DNA of 64,000 bases from Clostridia bacterium. Its GTDB lineage: Bacteria > Bacillota > Clostridia > Oscillospirales > CAG-272. The position numbers and the translations under genes are program-made. The stretch spans positions 1 through 64,000 of the forward strand of contig JAFTJE010000015.1 in the NCBI GenBank assembly GCA_017456545.1, written 5' to 3'. Of the stretch, positions 16,261 through 24,344 are shown one piece after another. The first letter of the stretch is position 1. Every line of letters begins with the position of its first letter. The notes under the pieces were generated by a model, which saw nothing but the letters and a program-made list of their open reading frames with translations, was not told where the DNA came from and ran no database searches.

Positions 16261-18165
16261 ATGTCGGTTTTCGAAAACAGTAAATGGATATATGCAAGCT
16301 GTGTAAAGGGTGCTGATCAATATACAGAATATGTAGATATCCTTAAGGGAGTGGCTGAAAAGGCAGTTATTAATCTTTCCTGTGATACAGATTACACTCT
16401 TTATATAAATGAAGAATATGTAGCCTCCGGTCAGTACGGAGATTTTACCCATTATAAAATATATGACTCAATAAACATCACTTCCTTTTTGAGGGAAGGA
16501 AATAATATAATTAAGCTCCTTGTTTATTACTGTGGTGTTGACACCCAGAGGTATAGAAAGGCTGATGCAGGCCTTATATACGAGGTCATAGCAGACGGAA
16601 AAACAGCTTGTATAAGTGATGAAAAGACCCTGTCACGGCTCAGCCCAACTTATATAAACGGCAATATGAGGTATGTGAGCCGACAGCTCGGATTTACCTT
16701 CAGCTATGATGCCACAAAAGAGAACGAGGGTGGATATTCACCCTCTGTATCGGTGTATAAGGATGTGGAGCTTTATCCACGCCCGATTAAAAAACAGGAG
16801 ATATTGCCGAGGCAAAAAATAAAGGAAATAAAAAAGGAGCCCTGGGGCTATCTTATAGACCTTGGCTGTGAGGTGGTTGGATTTGCTACCCTTGATATAA
16901 TGTCTAAGGGAGAAAACCAACTTCGTATTGCGTACGGAGAAAGCCTTGATAACGGAAGAGTGCGTGCAAAAATCCACGACCGTAGCTTCTTTTTTGAGTA
17001 CAAATCAAAGGATGGACATAATATCTTTACAGATTATATGCTTCGCTTAAGCTGTAGATATATGGAAGTGATAGCTGACGGAGAAATTGAAATCAACTAT
17101 GTAGGTATTATACCTCAGGTATATTCGGTAGAAGAAAAGGAATGTAAAATAGAATCATCCCTTGATAAGCAGATATATGATATATGCGTAAATACTCTAA
17201 GGCTTTGTATGATGGAACATTATGTGGATACCCCTTGGCGAGAGCAATGCCTCTATGCCTTTGATTCCAGAAATCAGATGCTCTGCGGTTATTATGCCTT
17301 CGAGAACGGAAACAGAGCTTATGCCCACTCTAATCTTAAACTTTTGTCAGAGGACAGACGGGACGATGGGCTCCTGTCAATCTGTGCACCCTGTGGTACA
17401 ACTCTTGCAATACCCTCCTTTTCCCTCTATTACATAATTGCAATGAGGGAGTATCTGTACTATACGGAGGATGCATCGCTTATAAAGTCATATTACCGTA
17501 AAATAGAGAAAATACTTGATGAATTTATCGATAACTCTGAGAATGGTCTTGTTAATAAATTTCAAGGTACGGAAAAGTGGAATTTTTATGATTGGTCAGA
17601 GCATCTTGAGGGTGCATTGTACGGAGAAGAGGGCTGTGTCCCCGATCTTATTATAAACTGTCTTTTTACCCTCGCACTTGATTCATATCATTGGATGTGT
17701 GAGAGGACTGGAATTAATTACAAATACGGTCAGACAGCAGATGCTGTTTGCCGTCTTGTAAGAGAAAAATTCCTTCATAAGAACGGACTTTTTACGCTTC
17801 ATAGAGATGCAGAGCAGTATACCGAGTTGGGTAATGCCTTAGCAGTCCTCTGCGGTGCAGTAAAGGGTAAGGATGCTGTAAAAATATGTGATAGCATAGT
17901 AAAAAATCAGCTTACACCCTCATCCCTTAGTATGAATATCTGGAAGTACGAGGCTATGATACTAACAGATTTGGGCAGATATAAGGACCATATCATAAAG
18001 GAAATAAGAAGTAACTATAAAAAAATGCTTGATGATGGCTCTACTACCGTGTGGGAGACTATTGACGGCTCTACTGCATTTGGCAATGCGGGAAGCCTGT
18101 GCCACGGGTGGAGTGCTGTGCCTGTATACATATATCACAGGCTTGGAGTGGCAAGGAATAAATAA
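16261..18165 (+). CDS. GH78-like alpha-L-rhamnosidase family protein
   Basis: The 634-residue protein has an N-terminal jelly-roll region (VINLSCDTDYTLYINEEY, as in rhamnosidase N-domains), then a second beta domain, then an (alpha/alpha)6 barrel. The family catalytic-acid region is DTPWREQ at residues 323-328 with DSRNQML following, and the C-terminal STTVWETIDG stretch holds the probable base Glu. It has no signal peptide, so it acts on imported oligosaccharide. GAGGAAA precedes ATG 16261; the in-frame TTG at 16243 is less likely. Together with rhaD-fucO at 36.5 kb it argues for rhamnose use. Confidence 0.75.
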   Translation: MSVFENSKWIYASCVKGADQYTEYVDILKGVAEKAVINLSCDTDYTLYINEEYVASGQYGDFTHYKIYDSINITSFLREGNNIIKLLVYYCGVDTQRYRKADAGLIYEVIADGKTACISDEKTLSRLSPTYINGNMRYVSRQLGFTFSYDATKENEGGYSPSVSVYKDVELYPRPIKKQEILPRQKIKEIKKEPWGYLIDLGCEVVGFATLDIMSKGENQLRIAYGESLDNGRVRAKIHDRSFFFEYKSKDGHNIFTDYMLRLSCRYMEVIADGEIEINYVGIIPQVYSVEEKECKIESSLDKQIYDICVNTLRLCMMEHYVDTPWREQCLYAFDSRNQMLCGYYAFENGNRAYAHSNLKLLSEDRRDDGLLSICAPCGTTLAIPSFSLYYIIAMREYLYYTEDASLIKSYYRKIEKILDEFIDNSENGLVNKFQGTEKWNFYDWSEHLEGALYGEEGCVPDLIINCLFTLALDSYHWMCERTGINYKYGQTADAVCRLVREKFLHKNGLFTLHRDAEQYTELGNALAVLCGAVKGKDAVKICDSIVKNQLTPSSLSMNIWKYEAMILTDLGRYKDHIIKEIRSNYKKMLDDGSTTVWETIDGSTAFGNAGSLCHGWSAVPVYIYHRLGVARNK

Positions 18166-18177
18166 AAGGAGGAAGTA

Positions 18178-19314
18178 ATGAAACCATGTCCATATGCAAA
18201 AAAATGTAGTGGATGTCAGCTACAGAACCTTACCTATGATGAACAGCTTTCTATGAAACAGGTTAAGCTTATTAAGCTTCTTGGCAAATACGGTCATATA
18301 GAAGAAATTATAGGTATGGAAAGCCCCTATTTCTACAGAAATAAGATACAGTCGGCTATGGGCATAAAAAACGGTAGAATTATATCCGGTATATATCAAT
18401 CCGTCACCCATAGAATTACCCCTGTGGACGGCTGTATGCTGGAGGATAAATGTGCCGAGCCCATTGTGAAAACAATAAGAGAGCTTTGCCCATCCTTTAA
18501 GATAAAAGCATATGATTTGAACACGGGGTCAGGCTTTTTAAGGCATATTCTTGTAAGAAAGGGATTTTCCACAGGGGAGATAATGGTAGTTCTCGTTACT
18601 GCAAGGGGAGACTTCAGGTCAAAGCGTTCCTTTGTAAATGAGCTCTTACGCCGTCACCCCGAAATTACAACGGTGGTCTGGAATATAAACCCTACCGAAA
18701 CTCCTCTTATGCTGGGAGAGTACAGCGAGATTCTATACGGTGACGGATATATAAGAGACACCCTGTGTGGTTTATCCTTTCGTATCAGCCCCCGTTCCTT
18801 CTATCAGATTAATCCGATACAAACAGAAAAACTCTATGCCATAGCTAAAGAGTATGCATCTCTTACAGGTAAGGAAAGGGTAATAGATGCATATTGTGGT
18901 ACAGGTACTATCGGTATGACAATGGCAGACTCCGTAAAGGAGGTAATCGGCGTTGAGATAAATGCAGACGCAGTTGCCGACGCTAAGGAAAATGCCAAGC
19001 TCAACAGAATAAAAAACATAAAATTCCATAACGCCGATGCAGGGGACTTTATGCGAGATATGGCATCCCGTGGAGAAAAAGCCGATGTGGTAATTACCGA
19101 CCCTCCGAGGGCAGGCTGCAGTATACAATTTCTCCGTAGCCTTATTACCCTTGCCCCAAAGCGTATAGTTTACATTTCCTGTAACCCCGAAACCCTCGCA
19201 AGAGATATAAGTACCCTTGTAAAAAAAGGTTATAAGGTAGCAAAGATGCAAGGAGTAGATATGTTCCCTCATACTCAGCATGTTGAATCTGTCGTTTGTC
19301 TGTCACGAAAATAA
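18178..19314 (+). CDS. RumA-family RNA (uracil-5-)-methyltransferase, paralogue 2
   Basis: The 378-residue paralogue of the gene at 10851 lacks the N-terminal TRAM domain and starts directly with the iron-sulfur cysteines (Cys4, Cys10, Cys13). It has the SAM motif DAYCGTGTIGM, TDPPRAGC, the nucleophile Cys335 in ISCNPE and the C-terminal HVESVVCLSRK. It probably methylates C5 of a different rRNA or tRNA uridine. AGGAGGAAG precedes the ATG. The last codons are repeated exactly at 21100-21122, showing insertion of DNA at the 3' end. The displaced copy would have ended in HVESVVCLTR. Confidence 0.88.
   Translation: MKPCPYAKKCSGCQLQNLTYDEQLSMKQVKLIKLLGKYGHIEEIIGMESPYFYRNKIQSAMGIKNGRIISGIYQSVTHRITPVDGCMLEDKCAEPIVKTIRELCPSFKIKAYDLNTGSGFLRHILVRKGFSTGEIMVVLVTARGDFRSKRSFVNELLRRHPEITTVVWNINPTETPLMLGEYSEILYGDGYIRDTLCGLSFRISPRSFYQINPIQTEKLYAIAKEYASLTGKERVIDAYCGTGTIGMTMADSVKEVIGVEINADAVADAKENAKLNRIKNIKFHNADAGDFMRDMASRGEKADVVITDPPRAGCSIQFLRSLITLAPKRIVYISCNPETLARDISTLVKKGYKVAKMQGVDMFPHTQHVESVVCLSRK
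19279..19301 (+). repeat. Left 23-bp attachment-like repeat (3' end of rumA 2)
   Basis: The 23 bases encoding the HVESVVCL stretch of the RumA C-terminus recur without mismatch at 21100-21122, starting CATGTTGAATCTG. The frame on both sides codes for a complete RumA ending, as expected when an element integrates into a gene's 3' end and restores it. Confidence 0.88.
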
Positions 19315-19459
19315 GCGATTTTGATCCTAAAATGGGCATTTTTCAGCCTTTTGAGCCTGTTTTTCGATAAAGCAGGTGTTCTTTTTCGTGTTTTAGTGAT
19401 TTTTAACACAGGGACAAAAGTGATTTTCAACCTATGGTCGAAAATCAAAATACAGCAGT
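19291..19459 (+). repeat. Shared cassette leader, copy 2
   Basis: Homologous to 12317-12494. After GTCGTTTGTCTG and CACGAAAA it carries the AGCCTTTTGAG and AGGTGTTC blocks, GGGACAAAAGTGA, a hairpin with arms TGATTTTC (19421-19428) and GAAAATCA (19440-19447), and TACAGCAGT (19451-19459). The hairpin has a different sequence from copy 1 but the same place relative to TACAGCAGT. The remaining stretch to 19606 holds another inverted repeat (GTTTTTGC 19488-19495, GCAAAAAC 19517-19524). Confidence 0.65.
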
Positions 19460-19547
19460 TTGGGGAAACATATTGAGAAAAATAGCCGTTTTTGCCTTTA
19501 AATTGCTTATTTCTTTGCAAAAACGCAAAATTCCAGAAAAAACATCC

Positions 19548-19567
19548 GTTGATATGTTTCCAAGTAC
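19548..19567 (+). other. Probable relic of a rumA 3' end
   Basis: The bases read VDMFPST in one frame, the motif just before the C-terminal histidine of RumA proteins. The core ATATGTTTCCAAG followed by TAC differs by one base from the same place in rumA 1. It may be the scar of an earlier insertion event inside the element. Confidence 0.4.
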
Positions 19568-19606
19568 CTACAAAATGCCAAAATTCAACGAAAAAGGAAC
19601 AATCAT

Positions 19607-20227
19607 ATGCCACTATGTTACAAAATATTCGAAGAAATAGAATATGCCAAAAGCTTTATGCAGGGAAACATATATTTCAGTGCTGCGGGCAGATTTATGA
19701 AAGCAAGAGATAATCAACGTCAATACTCTGAAGGAACTATTCCAATTTATACTCATCCTGCGTATATCGAAAACATTAAAATCCCCAACCCATACTATCA
19801 ATACTACGAAGAAACCTTGCGAGTGCCGTTATTTTGCTGTACCGCAATCAATCAAAACAATGGCTTTTTTGATGAAGGAAAACCAACATTTTTAATTCCA
19901 CCAGAGAACAAGATATTAGGCAAGCATTTAGTGTATTTTGATGTGGACGACCTTTTTCGTTTGATAGGCGAAGGTGCAAAAAAAGGTAATTGGGGAATCC
20001 GCGGAGAGAAAATAACCTACTATAATTTTGACAAGTTAAGAGACGATTCGTGGCTTGACAAAATACATAATTTCGTTGATCCGCTATTTATTCACGATGC
20101 AAGGCATGATAACCAAAATGAATTTAGATTTGTATTAACACATGATCTACTCCCTAAAGGAGTCGAAAGCATTACATTACAATGCGGCGAATGGAGCATA
20201 AAGCCTGTTTATGTTAAACTAGATTAA
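19607..20227 (+). CDS. Cassette protein of unknown function, next to the EVE-HNH nuclease
   Basis: The 206-residue soluble protein is not one I can name. The N-terminal YKIFEEIEYAKSFMQGNIYF and RFMKARDNQR, with a later HDNQNEFRFVL, recall a loose group of phage-defence-associated proteins with FxxxGxIxF and QxExRF motifs, but the resemblance is not decisive. AAAGGAAC precedes the ATG, and 27 bases separate it from the nuclease gene, so the two are probably one operon and may work together. It is AT-rich and sits inside insertion 2. Confidence 0.55.
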   Translation: MPLCYKIFEEIEYAKSFMQGNIYFSAAGRFMKARDNQRQYSEGTIPIYTHPAYIENIKIPNPYYQYYEETLRVPLFCCTAINQNNGFFDEGKPTFLIPPENKILGKHLVYFDVDDLFRLIGEGAKKGNWGIRGEKITYYNFDKLRDDSWLDKIHNFVDPLFIHDARHDNQNEFRFVLTHDLLPKGVESITLQCGEWSIKPVYVKLD

Positions 20228-20254
20228 TAATAAGCAAAATGTAAAGGAGATTTT

Positions 20255-21034
20255 ATGAATTGGCTAATATCTGCTAATGCTTCTGTTTATGATCACTATT
20301 CGTCTTTTATGAAAAACGGATATATTGATTGGCATCAAACTGCAAAATACAGCATTGGTGACACAGTTTACATTTATTGCACCAAGCCTGTTCAGATGAT
20401 TAGATACAAAGCGGTGGTTACTGCCATAAATATGCCTTTTGATGAAATCACAGATGACAAAGAATTTTGGAAAGATATAGAACAATACGAGAAGACGAAA
20501 AAAGATAAGTATTGCCGTCTAGTCTTGGTGAATGAAATATATAACGAAGGTTTGTCATTGACGTTATTGCTTGAAAATGGATTGGCTTGTGCTCCACAAG
20601 GTCCACAAAAAGTATCTCTCAGGTTAAACGAATACATAGTGCAAGTGCTGAATGAAAACGAAAATGTTTTTCTTGAAAGCTCTGCAAATGAATATGGAGA
20701 AGGTAGACGTCAATTAAAACAACATATAGTGCGGGAGCGAAATCCTATGCTTGTGCAAGCGGCGAAAAAGAAATTCAAACAAGAGCATGGCGGAAGACTA
20801 TTTTGTGAAATATGCGGATTTGATTTCTTTTCAACCTATGGTGACATAGGAGAAGACTACATTGAAGTTCATCACATAAAGCCGATTTCAAAAATGAAGG
20901 AAGGCGAAAAAACTAAGATTGAAGATGTCGCCGTTATTTGTTCTAACTGTCACAAAATAATTCACAGAAAGAAACCGTGTCTAACAGTTGAACAAGTTAA
21001 AAGGATTGTAAAAAAGCATAGAAAAAAAGGTTAA
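20255..21034 (+). CDS. EVE-domain HNH endonuclease, predicted modification-dependent restriction enzyme
   Basis: The 259-residue protein has an N-terminal EVE/PUA-like domain (MNWLISANASVYDHYSSF and a later YSIGDTVYIYCT; residues 1-130) that in this family binds modified cytosine. It is followed by a C-terminal HNH nuclease: CEICGFDF (zinc Cys pair), EVHHIKPIS (catalytic His) and VICSNCHKIIH (second Cys pair and His), residues 185-240. The same EVE-HNH order is known from modification-dependent (type IV-like) restriction enzymes that cut DNA with 5-methyl- or 5-hydroxymethylcytosine. AAAGGAG precedes the ATG. It lies in an AT-rich insertion with an unknown partner gene, so phage defence is the likely role. 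Confidence 0.8.
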   Translation: MNWLISANASVYDHYSSFMKNGYIDWHQTAKYSIGDTVYIYCTKPVQMIRYKAVVTAINMPFDEITDDKEFWKDIEQYEKTKKDKYCRLVLVNEIYNEGLSLTLLLENGLACAPQGPQKVSLRLNEYIVQVLNENENVFLESSANEYGEGRRQLKQHIVRERNPMLVQAAKKKFKQEHGGRLFCEICGFDFFSTYGDIGEDYIEVHHIKPISKMKEGEKTKIEDVAVICSNCHKIIHRKKPCLTVEQVKRIVKKHRKKG

Positions 21035-21088
21035 AATATACCTTTTGGCTTTACAACCCCCGTTTTTGACACAAAAATATACCTTTTG
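21033..21088 (+). repeat. Short direct repeat at the right end of insertion 2
   Basis: AAAATATACCTTTTG occurs at 21033-21047 and again at 21074-21088, each followed by a related C-rich string (TTACAACCCC and TTATGACCC). The pair lies just before the right attachment-like repeat, where accessory recombinase-binding sites would be expected. That role is inference. Confidence 0.5.
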
Positions 21089-21099
21089 ACCTTATGACC

Positions 21100-21122
21100 C
21101 ATGTTGAATCTGTCGTTTGTCT
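21100..21122 (+). repeat. Right 23-bp attachment-like repeat of insertion 2
   Basis: Exact copy of 19279-19301. It continues in frame for three codons to a TGA (21130-21132), giving a RumA-like ending HVESVVCLTR. This is most simply the original gene end displaced by the insertion. Between it and the terminator at 21248 only a 29-codon GTG frame (21143-21232) is present, which I do not call as a gene. Confidence 0.85.
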
Positions 21123-21247
21123 CACAAGATGATTCATATAAGGTGAGCATACTTAAAATTAAAGTAGCTAACGCACGCAGTAAGGACGAAATTCTAAAAT
21201 CATTTGTTATGCATAAGGTGGTACATAATTAAACAAATAATATAAAC

Positions 21248-21293
21248 AAATGACGCAAAAAACGGACCTCGTGGTCCGTTTTTTGCGTCATTT
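21248..21293. terminator. Strong bidirectional terminator
   Basis: A perfect 21-bp inverted repeat with a TCGT loop (21269-21272), with A-run and T-run on its two sides. It separates the rumA 2 locus from the convergent aminotransferase operon. Confidence 0.92.
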
Positions 21294-21305
21294 AATTTTA
21301 TATAC

Positions 21306-22493
21306 TTATTTTTTATATTCCTCAGCAAGAGCCTTAAAGGCGGGAAGTGCATTTACAATTCTTTGCTTATCTACGCAGTAAGCAATTCTTACATATCCCT
21401 TGACACCGAAGTCATCGCAGGGGACAACAAGAATTTCCTTGGATTTTGCCTTTTCAAAGAATTTCATAGCATCGCTTTCAAGAGCCTTTACAAAGAGGTA
21501 GAAGGCACCGTCGGGCTGAACACACTCATAGCCGTATTCTGTAAGGGCAGAGTAGAGAATATCTCTGTTTTCCTTATAAATATTTACATCAACCTTAGCT
21601 CCTATGCACTTTTTAATAACCTGCTGGAAAAGGCTGGGTGCACAAACATATCCGAGAGAACGGCCTGCACCGCAGATAGCAAGATATACATTTACGGAGT
21701 CATCCATTTTGGGGCTTACCGCAATGTAGCCTATTCTCTCACCGGGAAGGGAAAGAGCCTTGGAATAGGAGTAGCAAACAATAGTATTGTCGTAATAATT
21801 CATAAGGTAGGGCACAGGCACCCCGTCGAATACAAGCTCACGGTAGGGCTCATCAGCGATAAGATAAATAGGATGTCCGTACTCCTTTTCCTTTGCCATA
21901 AGGGTAGCACAAACTGCCTTAATAGTCTCCTCGTTGTATACAACTCCACTGGGGTTGTTGGGGGAGTTCATAATTACTGCCTTAGTGTTTTCTGTTATCT
22001 TGCTTTCAAAATCCTTGATATCTACCTGGAAGGTCTTTTCGCAGGGGGTGGAAATAACAACCTTACCCTGGGCATTTTCGATAAATACTCTGTATTCTGT
22101 AAAGAAGGGAGCAAAAACAATACATTCCTCATTAGGATTGAGAAGTGCACGCAGGGAAATAGTAAGAGAAGCTGCTGCACCACAGGTCATATATATATTG
22201 TTTGCAGTAACCCCGGCACCAAAGCGAGCATTTATATCATCTGCAACTGCCTGGCGAGTGCCGAGGTCACCCTGAGCAGATGTATAACCGTGCAAAAGCA
22301 CGGAATTTTCATTTTTTATAAGGTCGCAGATAGTATCACTGATTTCCTTAGGAGGCTCAACACTGGGGTTTCCTATACTGAAATCAAAAACCTTGTCTGC
22401 ACCGATTTCAACAGCTCTCTGCTTACAGTATTCAAATATCTCACGGATAATAGAACGCTTACTGCCGAGGGCATACATTTTTTCGTTAATCAT
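21306..22493 (-). CDS. Class I/II aminotransferase (PLP), probably aromatic amino acid
   Basis: The 395-residue fold-type I aminotransferase has the PLP-lysine motif SYSKALSLPGERIGY, NSPNNPSG with the cofactor Asn, and an ADEPYRELVFDG block with the Asp and Tyr that hold PLP. It would convert an amino acid to its 2-oxo acid. As the last gene of the operon with iorAB and paaK, it most likely feeds phenylpyruvate, indolepyruvate or hydroxyphenylpyruvate to the oxidoreductase; the specificity is inferred from context. Confidence 0.85.
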   Translation of the reverse strand: MINEKMYALGSKRSIIREIFEYCKQRAVEIGADKVFDFSIGNPSVEPPKEISDTICDLIKNENSVLLHGYTSAQGDLGTRQAVADDINARFGAGVTANNIYMTCGAAASLTISLRALLNPNEECIVFAPFFTEYRVFIENAQGKVVISTPCEKTFQVDIKDFESKITENTKAVIMNSPNNPSGVVYNEETIKAVCATLMAKEKEYGHPIYLIADEPYRELVFDGVPVPYLMNYYDNTIVCYSYSKALSLPGERIGYIAVSPKMDDSVNVYLAICGAGRSLGYVCAPSLFQQVIKKCIGAKVDVNIYKENRDILYSALTEYGYECVQPDGAFYLFVKALESDAMKFFEKAKSKEILVVPCDDFGVKGYVRIAYCVDKQRIVNALPAFKALAEEYKK

Positions 22494-22502
22494 AATAACC
22501 TC

Positions 22503-23312
22503 TCATATTTTCAAAAGCTTTTTTGCATTTTTGTAAAGCATCATATCCTCGAGCTCTTTGTCGGATATATAGCTTTTTAATATCCTTACCATTTCTCCCT
22601 GGTCCTGCCACGGAGAGTCGGATGCAAAGAGAATTTTATTGGCTCCGTGCTTTTCAACCATCCTACAGAACATATCTTTGCCGATAAAGGGAAGAACATA
22701 GGAGGTATCAATATATACATTTTCCCCTGCGAGAGTGTCTGTAAATTCGTGGAAAAGCTCATTTGCACCCATATGTGCAAGAACCAATCCTTCATATCCT
22801 CCAAGTCTGTCAAGCACCCGTGCTACTCTTTTGGGAGTACATTTTATGGGTTGACCAACATATGCACCGTCAAAGCCGGAATGGGTAAGAGTGATAAGGT
22901 CCAGCTCCTTTGCACATTTTAAGATACGGATGTATTTTTCATCGTCGATATATGTTCCCTGATAATCCGGGTGGAGCTTAATACCTAAAAAGCCCTTTTC
23001 TTTAATGTCATAAAGAGCCTTTTCATAATCCTCAATGTCAGGGTGTATACCTGCGAAGGAGATTATCCTTGCCCCTGTGTATGATTTTTCATTTATTTCC
23101 TTGGCAAAGGCTGTAACACTTTCAAGCTGTGAAGCTCTTGTAAGGACCGGAAGATTTACGGATATATCTATTCCGTTTTCAGTCATACTCCTAACAAGAC
23201 CGTCAAAATCGCCGGTTGAATGAGCAGGTATAGATGCCCCCATTGAGAGTGCTTCTATAGTTCTTTTTGCTATTTTATCGGGGAAAATATGAGTATGAAA
23301 ATCAATTACCAT
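22503..23312 (-). CDS. Amidohydrolase-2 family TIM-barrel metal hydrolase
   Basis: The 269-residue protein has the N-terminal metal motif DFHTHIFPD (His6 and His8), GIKLHPDYQG, a central LTHSGFDG, and FASDSPW with the metal-binding Asp. These mark the amidohydrolase-2 (ACMS decarboxylase-like) family of hydrolases or decarboxylases. Its substrate in the aryl-amino-acid operon is unclear; a decarboxylase or hydrolase for an aromatic acid is possible. It is separated from the flanking genes by 3 and 9 bases. Confidence 0.8.
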   Translation of the reverse strand: MVIDFHTHIFPDKIAKRTIEALSMGASIPAHSTGDFDGLVRSMTENGIDISVNLPVLTRASQLESVTAFAKEINEKSYTGARIISFAGIHPDIEDYEKALYDIKEKGFLGIKLHPDYQGTYIDDEKYIRILKCAKELDLITLTHSGFDGAYVGQPIKCTPKRVARVLDRLGGYEGLVLAHMGANELFHEFTDTLAGENVYIDTSYVLPFIGKDMFCRMVEKHGANKILFASDSPWQDQGEMVRILKSYISDKELEDMMLYKNAKKLLKI

Positions 23313-23315
23313 AAA

Positions 23316-23744
23316 TCAAAGAGCTTCGAGCTCCTTAGGAGACATAGTACCTATACCGTTGTCCTTCAAGGTCTGACACGCCTTGTCTATCTGTGAGGTT
23401 TTAACTACAATTGTAGCGTCCTCTGCCTCAACGGAAAGACCGTATGCGTATTCAATATCTATATCATTTTTTGAAATAAGCTCAAGTATCTCCTGGAGAG
23501 CACCTGCAATATGTGGAAGCTTTATAATAATAACATCGGTAACAGTGCTTGCAAAGCCTGCCTCATTAAGAACCTTAGAGCCCTTTTCGGGGTCGTTTAC
23601 TATAAGTCTCAAAAGACCGAATTCAGAGGTGTCTGCTAAGCTCATTGATAAAATGCTGACTTTGTTTTCCTTGAGAAAATGAAGCACCTCACCAAGTCTG
23701 CCTCGTCTGTTTTCGATAAATACGGATAACTGTTTTACTGTCAT
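23316..23744 (-). CDS. Tandem ACT-domain protein
   Basis: The 142-residue protein consists of two ACT domains (about residues 4-66 and 70-135; the first with ENRRGRLGEVLHFL). ACT domains bind amino acids and regulate enzymes. Stand-alone tandem ACT proteins are regularly found beside phenylacetate-CoA ligase and indolepyruvate oxidoreductase genes, as here, so it probably senses an aromatic amino acid for this pathway. No catalytic domain is present. Confidence 0.85.
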   Translation of the reverse strand: MTVKQLSVFIENRRGRLGEVLHFLKENKVSILSMSLADTSEFGLLRLIVNDPEKGSKVLNEAGFASTVTDVIIIKLPHIAGALQEILELISKNDIDIEYAYGLSVEAEDATIVVKTSQIDKACQTLKDNGIGTMSPKELEAL

Positions 23745-23771
23745 CTTTTTATTCTCCTTATAAGATTGGGC

Positions 23772-24332
23772 TTAGTTTTCGTAGCCTGCCTTAAATGCCT
23801 TAACATTTATGTCTATGGTTTTCTGAGGAACGGTTGCCTTAAGTGTTTCCAGCCACTCCTCCTCGGAAAATCCGATATGCTTAGCAGCAAGACCGAGAAC
23901 AACTGTATTAAGCACCTTGCTATTGCCAAGCTCCTTTGCAATAGCTCCACCGTCAATGGTATAGAGCTTATGCTCCTTACCGAGTCCCTCTAAAATTCCT
24001 TCGGGATATTTCATAGCACCTATAACAACGGTCATAGGATCAATCCTTGTGTCGTTTACTATCATAACACCGTCAGGCTTAAGAAAATGAGCATAGCGAA
24101 GAGCCTCAAGGCGTTCAAAGGAAATAAGAATATCAACGCTTCCTTCCTCGCAAACAGGCTCATAAACCTTTTTGCCATATCTTACAAATGTAACAACGCT
24201 ACCACCACGCTGTGCCATACCGTGCACCTCGGAGAGCTTTACATCCCAGCCTGCATTGAGGGCTGTTTTACCAATAATTCTGCTGGTGAGAAGAGTACCC
24301 TGACCACCAACGCCAACTACCATTATATTCAT
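23772..24332 (-). CDS. iorB: Indolepyruvate:ferredoxin oxidoreductase, beta subunit
   Basis: The 186-residue gamma-type domain of 2-oxoacid:ferredoxin oxidoreductases starts with VGVGGQGTLLTSRIIG and has SEVHGMAQRGGSV, both hallmarks of IorB. It forms a complex with IorA to oxidise arylpyruvates to aryl-acetyl-CoA with ferredoxin reduction, an oxygen-sensitive fermentation step. Length is normal. It starts 13 bases after iorA. Confidence 0.92.
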   Translation of the reverse strand: MNIMVVGVGGQGTLLTSRIIGKTALNAGWDVKLSEVHGMAQRGGSVVTFVRYGKKVYEPVCEEGSVDILISFERLEALRYAHFLKPDGVMIVNDTRIDPMTVVIGAMKYPEGILEGLGKEHKLYTIDGGAIAKELGNSKVLNTVVLGLAAKHIGFSEEEWLETLKATVPQKTIDINVKAFKAGYEN

Positions 24333-24344
24333 ATTTTTCCCTCC

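Larger units (their letters stand above)
19279..21122 (+). mobile_element. Insertion 2 at the rumA 3' end (gene-cassette-like)
   Basis: A 1.82-kb segment lies between perfect 23-bp repeats of the rumA 2 terminus. It contains the shared leader, a protein of unknown function, and an EVE-HNH nuclease. Base composition and codon use (many AAA, AAT, TTT codons) are more AT-rich than the flanking genes. No recombinase is encoded. Integration into the rumA 3' end is known for larger integrative elements in streptococci; this one would be a non-autonomous relative or remnant. Confidence 0.75.

Noticed and set aside
19434..19640. 68-codon frame in the leader of insertion 2
   Set aside because: Overlaps the conserved leader structure and lacks a ribosome binding site; its only meaningful part is the VDMFPST relic, reported separately.
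21143..21232. 29-codon GTG frame after insertion 2
   Set aside because: Too short, no convincing ribosome binding site and no recognisable product; noted only as filler between the repeat and the terminator.
21363..22580. 405-codon frame antisense to the aminotransferase and amidohydrolase genes
   Set aside because: It lies opposite two genes with clear catalytic motifs and its own translation resembles no protein family; it is a by-product of codon bias.
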